From Clostridia bacterium (GTDB lineage: Bacteria > Bacillota > Clostridia > Saccharofermentanales > Saccharofermentanaceae), in contig JAKSRG010000025.1 of the NCBI GenBank assembly GCA_024403735.1, positions 1-42,660 on the forward strand: a stretch of DNA of 42,660 nucleotides, in the 5' to 3' direction. Both the position numbers and the translations under genes were made by a program. Each line of letters opens with the position of its first letter. Within the stretch, counting starts at the first letter, position 1. The notes beneath the pieces are model-generated. The model was not told where the DNA came from. It saw only the letters and a program-made list of their open reading frames with translations, and did not search any database. Positions 1 to 9,249 of the stretch are shown here, piece by piece.

Positions 1-1
1 A

Positions 2-478
2 AAAAAAAAAAAGAAAAGGAACCACAAACAAAAGAAAAAGGGAAGGAAAAAAGTTGTAAGAAAAAGCGATTTAATTGATCCGGATGATAATGAAGCTAAA
101 ATAATTTTTGAACTTAATCCTTATTCGATTTTTGAAAAATTGGAAGAGCATAGAATGAGTCAGGCTGAGTTTTCCAGACAGACTGGAATATCAACAAGTA
201 CAATCAATGACTGGAAGACCAAGAATCATACACCAGCAGCTGATAAGATTATGATTATTTGCAGTATTCTTGAAATGACACCGGAGGAATTACTTTCAGA
301 TGAAGACACTGGTGCCATAACTGCAGACAAGAGCCGATTAATGCCTGGAGATCGGAAAATATTAGATGATTATCATAACTTTACAGAAAGACAGCAGAAA
401 CGCTTGTTGTCGTATATGAAGCGCTTAACGAAAGAAAACAGTGTGTCTAGAGTACTGGATTCAAATAAGGAGTGTTAA
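2..478 (+). CDS. XRE-family helix-turn-helix regulator, 5' partial
   Basis: DNA-binding protein of the XRE/Cro type. The segment with RMSQAEFSRQTGIST and NDWKTKNHTP is a typical five-helix HTH, followed by a LEMTPEELL segment and a charged C-terminal tail of about 50 residues. The frame is open back to base 2 with no ATG, GTG or TTG before the TTG at 140 and the ATG at 155. Starting at either would remove HTH helix 1 (YSIFEKLEEHR), so the true start probably lies left of the window. The upstream part is very lysine-rich and begins in poly-A, so the first 50 bases may be a low-quality contig end. Its target is not visible. Confidence 0.7.
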   Translation, partial: KKKKKRNHKQKKKGRKKVVRKSDLIDPDDNEAKIIFELNPYSIFEKLEEHRMSQAEFSRQTGISTSTINDWKTKNHTPAADKIMIICSILEMTPEELLSDEDTGAITADKSRLMPGDRKILDDYHNFTERQQKRLLSYMKRLTKENSVSRVLDSNKEC

Positions 479-562
479 GGATGTGGGATTTGAAATAGTC
501 GATGAAAATGAAGAAGAATATATAATGATTTGTCAGTTGTAGTGGCAAGACCAATATGTTGA

Positions 563-760
563 TATGTTCCCGCGTACAGTTGGAGGGCATTTGGACTGAT
601 TGATATGTTTCCTGCTACGGCAAATACATATGATGTACAGGGCATTGCCTCAACCCATGTCGAGACCGTTTGCCTCTTGGTTAACCAAAATGCAAAAGCA
701 AAACAGCATGTAAACGTTGGAATTGATGCAGAGGAATATTATAGAATTAAAAATATTTAA
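563..760 (+). pseudogene. Remnant resembling the C-terminus of an RNA m5U methyltransferase (RlmD/RumA-like)
   Basis: No start codon with a ribosome binding site is present, but the frame from 563 to the stop at 758-760 reads LIDMFPATANTY, then HVETVCLL, and ends AEEYYRIKNI. The DMFP...HVETVxLL pattern is the hallmark of the C-terminal end of TrmA/RlmCD-type uracil methyltransferases, where it lies next to the catalytic Cys. A second DMFP-like piece (VDMFPRT) occurs in another frame just upstream (about 556-576), suggesting duplication or frameshift decay. All catalytic domains are missing. Some Clostridia carry such tails as stand-alone fragments near mobile elements, so family placement is tentative. 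Confidence 0.4.
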
Positions 761-772
761 TTGAAGCTTAGT

Positions 773-802
773 AGGTGAGTCTTTTTAGGGCTCACCTTTT
801 TC
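773..802 (+). terminator. Intrinsic terminator
   Basis: AGGTGAG (773-779) pairs with CTCACCT (791-797) across an 11-nt loop and is followed by a T-run. It separates the leftmost remnant region from the marR promoter. Confidence 0.7.
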
Positions 803-853
803 TTGACAAAAACATAAGTTGTATTATGATTTGTATAAAGGTAATATGTTACC
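803..853 (+). promoter_or_regulatory. marR promoter with overlapping operator-like dyad
   Basis: TTGACA (803-808), a 16-bp spacer and TATGAT (825-830) form a strong sigma-A promoter. Directly downstream, at the expected transcription start, GGTAA (840-844) and TTACC (849-853) make a dyad around TATG. This is the usual place for a MarR operator, so autoregulation of the downstream MarR gene is likely (inference). Confidence 0.65.
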
Positions 854-867
854 TAAAGGAGAAGCGT

Positions 868-1347
868 ATGAGAATAGAAGATGTTGTTAACGATGAAAAT
901 ATAAATATAAACGAGATAAATTCAACCTATTATCTGCTTGGGCTATTAAGCGCTTTTCAAAATCGATTCCAGGCGATGGCTGATACTCAGATGAAGGAAA
1001 TAAGCTGGAAACAGTTTTTTCTCATTATTTGCATCAATATGTGTAAAGGGGATCCTACAATAAAAGAACTTGCAGAAATCGTTGGTAGTTCTCATCAGAA
1101 TGTAAAGCAGCTACTTATAAAACTCGAAAATAAAGGTTTTGTTGAGGTTTATATAGATGAACTGGATAAACGTAAGCAGAGAATTCGTATGACAGAGTAT
1201 TGCAAGAAGTTTTGTGTGAAGAATGATATTGCTACCACTGGAATTATGGAAAAAATGTTTGCTGGTATCTCTGAAGAGCAGCTAAGGATCACAATAGAAA
1301 CCTTGACATTAATCGATAAGAATATGGGAAAGATAGGAGAGGATTAA
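868..1347 (+). CDS. MarR-family transcriptional regulator
   Basis: A 159-residue winged-helix regulator of the MarR type, which binds DNA as a dimer and usually responds to small phenolic or oxidative ligands. The central segment (TIKELAEIVGSSHQNVKQLLIKLENKG) is the recognition HTH. It is followed by the wing (VEVYIDELDKRKQRIRMTEY) carrying the D-x-R-x3-I/V-x-L/M-T pattern typical of MarR proteins. The ATG at 868 was chosen because AAAGGAG lies 6-8 nt upstream; the longer GTG-started frame from 775 would run through the promoter and terminator. The flavodoxin gene starts 2 nt after its stop, so the two form an operon and MarR probably controls the flavodoxin as well as itself. Confidence 0.85.
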   Translation: MRIEDVVNDENININEINSTYYLLGLLSAFQNRFQAMADTQMKEISWKQFFLIICINMCKGDPTIKELAEIVGSSHQNVKQLLIKLENKGFVEVYIDELDKRKQRIRMTEYCKKFCVKNDIATTGIMEKMFAGISEEQLRITIETLTLIDKNMGKIGED

Positions 1348-1349
1348 TT

Positions 1350-1877
1350 ATGGATATTATTATATACGGAACACAATATGGTTCAGCAAAGAAATATGCA
1401 GAGGAGCTATCTCGAAGAACAGAGATTGCTAGTGTGAGCTATGAAGAAATAAATGATATAAATATCTACGGTACTATTGTTTATATAGGCTCCCTTTATG
1501 CGGGTGGAGTTCAGGGAATGAAAAAAACGATGGCCAAATATGAGGTTGGGAAAGACAAGAAACTGATTATTGTAACAGTTGGTCTTGCGGACCCTACAGA
1601 TAAGGAGAATACAGACCATATTAAAGGTGGAGTAAAGAAGCAATTGCCAGATGGCGTTTATGAGAAAGCGACAGTTTTACATTTGCGTGGCGGAATTGAT
1701 TATTCCAAATTGAATTTCAAGCACAAAACTATGATGGGGCTTCTTTATAGAAAAGCTAAGGGACTCCCAGAGGAAAAGAAGAATGCAGAAGTCCGTGCTA
1801 TGATTGAGACATATAATCAGGTTGTGAATTTAATTGATTTTGAAAGCTTGAGTTCAGTTATAGAAGAGTTGAAGTGA
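1350..1877 (+). CDS. Flavodoxin-domain protein (HemG-like)
   Basis: A 175-residue flavodoxin-fold protein, expected to bind FMN and carry electrons in the cytoplasm. The N-terminus (MDIIIYGTQYGSAKKYAEEL) is the phosphate-binding loop of flavodoxins (T/S-x-Y-G-x-A/T-x2-Y/V-A), and VYIGSLYAGGVQGMKKT matches the second FMN-contact loop seen in menaquinone-dependent protoporphyrinogen oxidase-like flavodoxins (flavodoxin_5). No membrane segment or iron-sulfur motif is present. It lies 2 nt downstream of the MarR gene, and MarR-flavodoxin pairs are common in Lachnospiraceae, where a redox-stress role is usually presumed. The exact partner is not known. Confidence 0.8.
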   Translation: MDIIIYGTQYGSAKKYAEELSRRTEIASVSYEEINDINIYGTIVYIGSLYAGGVQGMKKTMAKYEVGKDKKLIIVTVGLADPTDKENTDHIKGGVKKQLPDGVYEKATVLHLRGGIDYSKLNFKHKTMMGLLYRKAKGLPEEKKNAEVRAMIETYNQVVNLIDFESLSSVIEELK

Positions 1878-2040
1878 TTTGACTTTAGAATTTCCTCTGC
1901 ACTGACTTTTGGAATAGCCTTATTTTATAATTTGGAATAGTATATAAGGTATCAAAGGGATGGATGTGCTAATATAAATTGTAAAATTCGAGTTACAAAA
2001 CTAATGGAGATGAGAGTTGATATTTTTATCTAAACAATAG

Positions 2041-2069
2041 AGAGTCGAAGCTTGCTTCGGCTCTTTTTT
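2041..2069 (+). terminator. Intrinsic terminator
   Basis: AGAGTCGAAGC (2041-2051) pairs with GCTTCGGCTCT (2054-2064) with one G-T wobble and is followed by six T. It lies 160 nt after the flavodoxin gene. The gap 1878-2040 shows nothing else except a direct repeat of TTTGGAATAG at about 1909 and 1934. Confidence 0.8.
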
Positions 2070-2087
2070 ATGCTGGAAAAATTAGTA

Positions 2088-2150
2088 GGTTTACACGTTT
2101 AGACCTGTGTGATATTATTGCCTTATATAGAAGGTCTACGCGTTTAGACC
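2088..2150 (+). promoter_or_regulatory. blaI-type promoter with two BlaI/MecI-like operators
   Basis: Two near-identical 18-bp dyads, GGTTTACACGTTTAGACC (2088-2105) and GGTCTACGCGTTTAGACC (2133-2150), have half-sites of the BlaI/MecI/CopY type. The -35 (TTTACA, 2090-2095) lies inside the first dyad, a 17-bp spacer follows, and the -10 is TATTAT (2113-2118). The second dyad covers the early transcribed region just before the ribosome binding site. Binding of the BlaI-type repressor encoded directly downstream would block RNA polymerase. Confidence 0.75.
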
Positions 2151-2165
2151 TATGGAGGTAATATT

Positions 2166-2525
2166 ATGAAACTTACAGATGCAGAGTGGAAGATTATAGA
2201 GCTTTTGTGGGATAACGGTTCCCTCACAACAATGGAGATTATTCGTGAATTAAAAGATAGTCTGGGATGGGCAAAATCTACAACAATCACTCTCCTGAAT
2301 AGAATGGACGATAAGGGAAGTGTCAGATACGAGATTGAAGGCAAGACAAAGAAGTATTACCCAACAATTCAAAGAGAAGAAGCTGAATTGGAAGAAACAA
2401 AGTCTTTCCTTGATAAGTTCTATGATGGAAATATTGGCCTTATGATTAGTAACCTCATCAAGCAAGAAGCTTTATCAAAAGAAGATTTAGAGGAGATTGA
2501 GAAGATTATAAAGGAAGGTGAATGA
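2166..2525 (+). CDS. BlaI/MecI/CopY-family transcriptional repressor
   Basis: A 119-residue repressor of the BlaI/MecI/CopY family. The N-terminal winged helix (LTDAEWKIIELLWDNGSLTTMEIIREL, then GWAKSTTITLLNRMDDKG) is characteristic; the C-terminal half (about 75-119) is the dimerisation part, in which BlaI and MecI are cleaved when the cognate M56 sensor protease is activated. ATG at 2166 is preceded by GGAGGTAAT. The stop overlaps the GTG of the next frame and lies 1 nt before the preferred ATG of the M56 sensor gene, so the two are co-translated, as in blaI-blaR1 and mecI-mecR1. Two operators sit over its own promoter. Confidence 0.9.
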   Translation: MKLTDAEWKIIELLWDNGSLTTMEIIRELKDSLGWAKSTTITLLNRMDDKGSVRYEIEGKTKKYYPTIQREEAELEETKSFLDKFYDGNIGLMISNLIKQEALSKEDLEEIEKIIKEGE

Positions 2526-2526
2526 T

Positions 2527-5500
2527 ATGCGTTTATTCATAATCCTAAATGTCATTATTGCAGTAATATTTATCGTAAGAATGCTAGTTGATGGTAAAAT
2601 TTCTCGTAGACTTCAATATGCAATCTGGTTAGTGTTGCCTGTTTTTGTTATATCGTACTCTCTTATTAACATTCCTGTGAGTATCAGACTTCCTAATAAA
2701 GTGAATACATTAGTTTCTGAAGTAGTAAATGATAATCAGAAAGTGATAACTAATGTTCATACTGATAGATATGAGGAACATGTTCAGGAATATGTAGTTC
2801 CTACAAGTCATACTAAAAATATTGATGCTAGTAATAGTATTCCAGAGGTTCCATCTGAAGAAGATAAACCAAATACTAACTCTGTGGCTATTCAGAAAAG
2901 CACTTCTACAAATGTTCCTGCTAAATCCAATCAGGTTAAGCCGAATATTAGTCTTAAGAGCATTGCATTCGTGGTTTGGTTAAGTGGTGCTGTTGTAGTT
3001 GCTTTCGTATTGCTTTTGAATAATATTCGATTTGTTCGTAAAGTTCATAGAACACGTAAGTATTATGGAAAAGAAGCACTTTGTAATCTTAAAGTTTATA
3101 AACTCAATAAGATTGTTTCCCCATTTTTGCTTGGCAGAAGCATCTATCTTTCTTCAACTATGAATGATGATACAACTGACTATAAATATGCAGTATGCCA
3201 TGAATGCTGCCACTATAAGCATGGAGATAATATTTGGCCAATTCTAGAGTATGTTTTTCTAGTTGTCCTTTGGTTTGATCCATTAATCTGGATTGCATAC
3301 AAACTAATTCAGCAGGACAGTGAGCTTGCTGTAGATGAGCATGTAGTAGAGATTATGGGAAATAGCAATAAGGCTGAATACAGTAGAACTCTTGTTGGAT
3401 TTATTACGACTGTATCGAAAACAGACAACTTCTTAACTGCTTCAACTTCTATGAATGGTAAAAACAAGAGTTTTATCAAGGCAAGAATCAGCAGCATTAT
3501 GAAAGGAACAAAAAAGAGCATTGCAGCAACTCTTGCAATGGTAATAACTATTACGGGTATCGTTAGCTGTTCTATGATTAAGCCAGTAAAAACAATTGTA
3601 AATGACGTAGAGAAGGTTACAGCGGATTCTCTATGGTTTGACTATACTGAGAAAGAACTGGAATTTGTAGATGATCTTTCTAGTTATTTTTCTTATTCGA
3701 TTGATGCATTCTATCCTACTATGGATGGATATGTGGCTTTATTTGTAGGATGGTCTAATACTACATATGAACCTATTGGTACGATTTTAATGTATGACCA
3801 TGACTTGAATCTTACTAAAACCCTTGAAATGTCATCAGAAATGCTTGGGGTAAGTGAAGGAGCATCGATAAATGTAAGTAACCTTACTGTTATTGATGGT
3901 AAACCATGCGCATTAGTTAACTCTAACTATTTTGATGAGAACACATATGAATTTGATAATAAATGCTTCCTTTTCGATATAGAAGCTCAGGAGTTCGACA
4001 ATATCGATTATCTTAAAGAGAAAGCAGGCGATAATGGTAATATTGAATTTTTTGCTGGTTCGAGTAATGGTTATGTCTATGCAATAGTTTATACATATAC
4101 ATATGAAGATAATAAATCATCTTACGATATTATCTTTGGAAAAGATGGAAGCTTCGTAAAGAGTATTGAAGTAGCTCAATCATTAGGTGTAGAAGAGGTA
4201 TGGAGTTGTCACTTAGCGAGCGAGGAAGATGGAATTCTCTATTTTAATTGTAACGATACACAATATTTAGAGATTGATACATCTAACTTATCCACTAAAG
4301 TTAATAATAATTATGAGAGTCATGATGTCTATTTCGATTATTTCAATGCTTCAATTATTGAGAATGATGGTAAAACATATGTCATTGATCATGATGGTAT
4401 TCTCTGTGATGGGGAAGTAGCCATGCCTTTTAGTGCTACCTATGTGAATAAAACTGATGTTACTAGTGGTGCTCGACTTTTGTGGGCTAGTGATGATAGG
4501 TATGTAGTTCTATCTAAAGGAAAGTATGGTGAAAAACACAGTGTTTATATTTTTAATAGAGCTGAATCAAACCCGAATGCAGGTAAGACAATTCTCACTT
4601 TAGGATGTACACCACTAGGGGGATCTATGTCTGATTTTATAGCAAAGGCCATTCCTGAATTTAACCAAAGTAATGAGAATTATTTTGTTAAGCCAGTAAC
4701 ATACACTTATTCGACGCTTATATATGAGGGTGACGCATCGGATGCACAGCACTTCTTCATGGAACAGGATACTCAGATAGCCAATCAATTGGCAATTGAT
4801 ATGCTGAGTGGTGGTGGGCCAGATATAATACTTGGTGCTTACAATTTTACTCAACTCAATAACGAGAACTATTTATATGATCTTTCGGATATTTTAGACG
4901 AGATTGATGTTGAAGTTTTCGATAATGTAATAGAAGCATCAAAAACAAATGGTAAGCTTTACCAAATGCCATTAAGTTTTTATCTAGGGGGTATTTATGC
5001 ACCTAATTGGAAGGTTGAGGGAGAAGCAGGATTTACATTTGAGGAATATGCAAAATATGTTGACAAAGGATGTAATGGTACTGATCCTATGCACTTAGGA
5101 AGAAAGGATTTTTTCTATCAATGCATGTTATCCATGTCAGATGAATTCTTTGATGAAAAAGGTAATGTAAGTTTCCAAAATGATGCATTTTATGAGCTTG
5201 CTAAGTATTGTCGTGATAATGTCCCAGAAGAGATAGTTGAAGTTGAACTACGTCCAGGTGACGTAATTGATGAGAGAGCTGAGAATTATACTTACAGCAC
5301 CCTTATGATTCAAGATTATCTTATGAAGCGTTCTTATGCTGGAAGTATTCTTGGATATTATGGTATTCCATCTGTAGATGGCCGTGGACCAACGATCGCC
5401 ATTAGAGATTCAATCGCTATTTCTGCAGCTGCTTGTGACTATGACGGCGCTAAGGAATTTCTTAAGTATTTCTTTAGTTCGGATTCAGATCGTTTTTGGG

Positions 5501-5838
5501 ATGATCCACTTAGTTCTGCCACACCTGTAGTTGTTTCTGCAAGTAACAAGATTGCAAAACTACAGATTGATTCACATAATGAACTTTATGACAGTATACT
5601 TGAGAGAAGTACAGAGGCTGAACTAACGCAAAATGGTATTTTTAGATTTGATTATGATATTATCGATGACTATACCAGCATCATAAGAAGTGCTTCGGTT
5701 GTTGGTTCGATGGATGAAAATATTGGAATTATTGTTTTGGAAGAGATTCCTGCCTACTTCGCTGGACAAAAAACGATTGAGGAAGTTGCTGCAATTATAG
5801 ATAACAGAGCTCAGACTGTTATTGAAGAAGGGAAATAA
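2527..5838 (+). CDS. M56 (BlaR1/MecR1-like) membrane sensor protease fused to an ABC-type solute-binding protein
   Basis: A protein of about 1,103 residues with an architecture unlike BlaR1. Two N-terminal TM helices (about 3-20, 32-50), an 80-residue Ser/Thr/Pro-rich loop, a third TM (about 145-165), then the cytoplasmic M56 zinc protease with HECCH (about 225-229) and the downstream ELAVDEH motif. A final TM near 332-348 ends in GIVSC. Instead of a penicillin-binding domain, the extracytoplasmic part holds a 330-residue beta-rich, propeller-like region and then (about 685-1100) a family-1-type extracellular solute-binding protein (TLGCTPLGGSMSDFI, MLSGGGPDIILGA, YQMPLSFYLGGIYAPN). It is coupled to the BlaI-type repressor. 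I infer that binding of a carbohydrate or other solute triggers intracellular proteolysis and derepression. ATG 2527 is preferred (GGAAGG 8 nt upstream); GTG 2518 is an alternative. Confidence 0.85.
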   Translation: MRLFIILNVIIAVIFIVRMLVDGKISRRLQYAIWLVLPVFVISYSLINIPVSIRLPNKVNTLVSEVVNDNQKVITNVHTDRYEEHVQEYVVPTSHTKNIDASNSIPEVPSEEDKPNTNSVAIQKSTSTNVPAKSNQVKPNISLKSIAFVVWLSGAVVVAFVLLLNNIRFVRKVHRTRKYYGKEALCNLKVYKLNKIVSPFLLGRSIYLSSTMNDDTTDYKYAVCHECCHYKHGDNIWPILEYVFLVVLWFDPLIWIAYKLIQQDSELAVDEHVVEIMGNSNKAEYSRTLVGFITTVSKTDNFLTASTSMNGKNKSFIKARISSIMKGTKKSIAATLAMVITITGIVSCSMIKPVKTIVNDVEKVTADSLWFDYTEKELEFVDDLSSYFSYSIDAFYPTMDGYVALFVGWSNTTYEPIGTILMYDHDLNLTKTLEMSSEMLGVSEGASINVSNLTVIDGKPCALVNSNYFDENTYEFDNKCFLFDIEAQEFDNIDYLKEKAGDNGNIEFFAGSSNGYVYAIVYTYTYEDNKSSYDIIFGKDGSFVKSIEVAQSLGVEEVWSCHLASEEDGILYFNCNDTQYLEIDTSNLSTKVNNNYESHDVYFDYFNASIIENDGKTYVIDHDGILCDGEVAMPFSATYVNKTDVTSGARLLWASDDRYVVLSKGKYGEKHSVYIFNRAESNPNAGKTILTLGCTPLGGSMSDFIAKAIPEFNQSNENYFVKPVTYTYSTLIYEGDASDAQHFFMEQDTQIANQLAIDMLSGGGPDIILGAYNFTQLNNENYLYDLSDILDEIDVEVFDNVIEASKTNGKLYQMPLSFYLGGIYAPNWKVEGEAGFTFEEYAKYVDKGCNGTDPMHLGRKDFFYQCMLSMSDEFFDEKGNVSFQNDAFYELAKYCRDNVPEEIVEVELRPGDVIDERAENYTYSTLMIQDYLMKRSYAGSILGYYGIPSVDGRGPTIAIRDSIAISAAACDYDGAKEFLKYFFSSDSDRFWDDPLSSATPVVVSASNKIAKLQIDSHNELYDSILERSTEAELTQNGIFRFDYDIIDDYTSIIRSASVVGSMDENIGIIVLEEIPAYFAGQKTIEEVAAIIDNRAQTVIEEGK

Positions 5839-5916
5839 CGACTTGAATCCAGAAGAGTACAGTAGGTAAGTATAGAAAAAGTCCATTCGTAAGAATAAGT
5901 ATCAATAAGTATTTCA

Positions 5917-6132
5917 ATGAAACATATGAAAAATGATGTTGAGAAGTTTGTTAGAGAAACCGCAGACTATACTTTACGTGAGTGCTACAAAAGCACTAGC
6001 GATATGAAGATAGCTGAAGAATTATTCATGGAGATATATGCTGCGTGGTACAAAAACAAATTGTCAAATGTTAAGTGCATACGAATGCTGATTTTGAAAT
6101 ATGAAATAGTTAAGTTTTGCTCTAATAATTAG
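5917..6132 (+). CDS. Small protein resembling sigma-70 region 2
   Basis: A 71-residue protein without a recognised full domain. Its layout (VEKFVRETADYTLRECYKST, then KIAEELFMEIYAAWYKNK, then CIRMLILKYEIVKFC) can be aligned by eye with region 2 of the ECF sigma factor encoded 190 nt downstream (YEQKMYRVAYAILKD, AAEDAVQEAFLKLMKS, CKRYIITVIKNSAINIY). There is no region 4. It could be a sigma-region-2-only protein, a decayed ECF gene or a chance likeness. The ribosome binding site is weak; ATG 5926 is an alternative start. It follows the M56 sensor gene by 78 nt and precedes a terminator, so it may be the third gene of that operon. Confidence 0.45.
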   Translation: MKHMKNDVEKFVRETADYTLRECYKSTSDMKIAEELFMEIYAAWYKNKLSNVKCIRMLILKYEIVKFCSNN

Positions 6133-6170
6133 GATAGAAATGTAAAAGTAGATTTAGAGGAATTTGATTT

Positions 6171-6204
6171 ATGCGAGTCCTTCCTGGGCTCGCATTCTTT
6201 TTTT
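6171..6204 (+). terminator. Intrinsic terminator
   Basis: ATGCGAGTCC (6171-6180) pairs with GGGCTCGCAT (6186-6195) with one wobble, followed by a T-rich tract. It ends the blaI/M56 sensor transcription unit. Confidence 0.8.
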
Positions 6205-6234
6205 CTAGAAATTCTCGAAAACAAACCCTAAAAA

Positions 6235-6283
6235 CTGTCACAAAACTGCCTCGGCTTTTGTTTATATAGATAAAGGCAAGTTA
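6235..6283 (+). promoter_or_regulatory. Possible ECF-type autoregulated promoter
   Basis: CTGTCACAAAACTG (6235-6248) followed by TCGG and an AT-rich stretch precedes the ECF sigma gene. ECF promoters often have an AAC-containing -35 and a CG-containing -10, which this could match. No sigma-A -35 is visible here. The assignment is weak. Confidence 0.3.
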
Positions 6284-6322
6284 TTTGACCTTAATATTTA
6301 GAAAGGATGACGGATTTGTATT

Positions 6323-6826
6323 ATGAGCAAGAAAGATTCTGTACGTTTTATTGAAGAATGCTATTCATTATATGAGCAGAAAATGTACAGAGTGGCATAT
6401 GCAATTCTAAAAGACCAGGATGCTGCTGAAGATGCTGTTCAGGAAGCTTTCTTAAAACTAATGAAAAGTAACAAAGTCTTCGTTGATGCCAAGTCAGATG
6501 AGTGTAAAAGATACATCATTACAGTTATCAAGAACTCTGCAATCAACATATACCGCAAAGGTAAGAAAGATTTCCAATTAGTATCGTTGACTGATCTCGA
6601 AGGTGTAATTGAGAGTAGTCAAGATGAAGAACAAGACAGCGAACCAATAGATTTGGAAGCAATTCTAGACAAGCTTCCAGCTAAATATAGTGACGTAGTT
6701 AAGTGTCTGGTTAAGGATAATTTGTCTGTTCGTGAGACATCGCAGAAATTGAATATTTCTGAAACAAGCGTACGTAAGAGGTTCGAACGAGCAAAGAAGA
6801 AGATTAAAGCATTGGTACAAAATTAG
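6323..6826 (+). CDS. ECF-type RNA polymerase sigma factor
   Basis: A 167-residue extracytoplasmic-function sigma factor that would redirect RNA polymerase to a stress regulon. Region 2 (YRVAYAILKDQDAAEDAVQE and the following basic helix ending INIYRK) and region 4 (LDKLPAKYSDVVKCLVKDNL, then ETSQKLNISETSVRKRFERAKKKIK) are both present and the length is normal for the family. An acidic linker of about 30 residues separates them. The next gene, 24 nt downstream, encodes a single-TM protein with the shape of a cognate anti-sigma factor. The ribosome binding site is poorly spaced (AAAGGATG about 13 nt upstream of ATG 6323). Confidence 0.9.
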   Translation: MSKKDSVRFIEECYSLYEQKMYRVAYAILKDQDAAEDAVQEAFLKLMKSNKVFVDAKSDECKRYIITVIKNSAINIYRKGKKDFQLVSLTDLEGVIESSQDEEQDSEPIDLEAILDKLPAKYSDVVKCLVKDNLSVRETSQKLNISETSVRKRFERAKKKIKALVQN

Positions 6827-6850
6827 CCCGATAATTAGAGGATTAAGATT

Positions 6851-8798
<1,948 letters not shown>

Positions 8799-9249
8799 AG
8801 TATGTCACCTCAGATTAAAAGTGAATATTGTAATCGGAACTCTACGAAAACAACGCAACTCCTAATGAAGTAGCATTTAAAATATATCTAATATTCATAT
8901 CTATCTCTCATCCCAATTTGTAATATCCCTTATGTGACATTTTAGACATAAAATAATAAACGAGCAAGTCCTGTCAGGAATAATCCCTATTCGATGAAAA
9001 CCTACTTCATTATGGGGAATAATATTATGATAAAAAGTGATGTTAATCCGACTATAGAAGCATCTTAAGTTTGTTGTTATTTTGAGTAATACTGCGCGAA
9101 GTTGTGAAATAAATTGATATTTTTTTGCATTATTTCGTTAATCAGCTGAAAATCTGCTATATTCAATGATTTGTATCTTATATGTAATGCAAATGCCCTC
9201 ATGAGCAATATATAATATATTCGCATTAAACAAGAGGGAGTTGAATATT
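8799..9249. other. Long divergent intergenic region with one hairpin
   Basis: No gene or known riboswitch was recognised in this 450-nt gap. A hairpin is formed by CCCTAT and ATGGGG with an inner GATGAA/TTCATT stem (about 8987-9019); it is not followed by a T-run. A -10-like TATAAT (9211-9216) lies upstream of the surface-protein gene, with no good -35. The region presumably holds both divergent promoters. Confidence 0.4.

Noticed and set aside
1..60. Meaningful poly-A/poly-Lys coding start
   Set aside because: Very low complexity at the sequence edge; likely contig end or uncertain bases, so no function is read from it.
2004..2033. Nine-codon frame (MEMRVDIFI) before the terminator at 2041
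   Set aside because: No ribosome site and no structural gene after it before the terminator; likely chance.
2527..5838. Classic beta-lactam sensor BlaR1/MecR1
   Set aside because: M56 part fits, but no penicillin-binding SxxK/KTG motifs are present in the extracellular region, which instead looks like a solute-binding protein.
8987..9019. Terminator or small RNA from the hairpin in the long gap
   Set aside because: No T-run on either strand and no promoter close by; kept only as a described hairpin.
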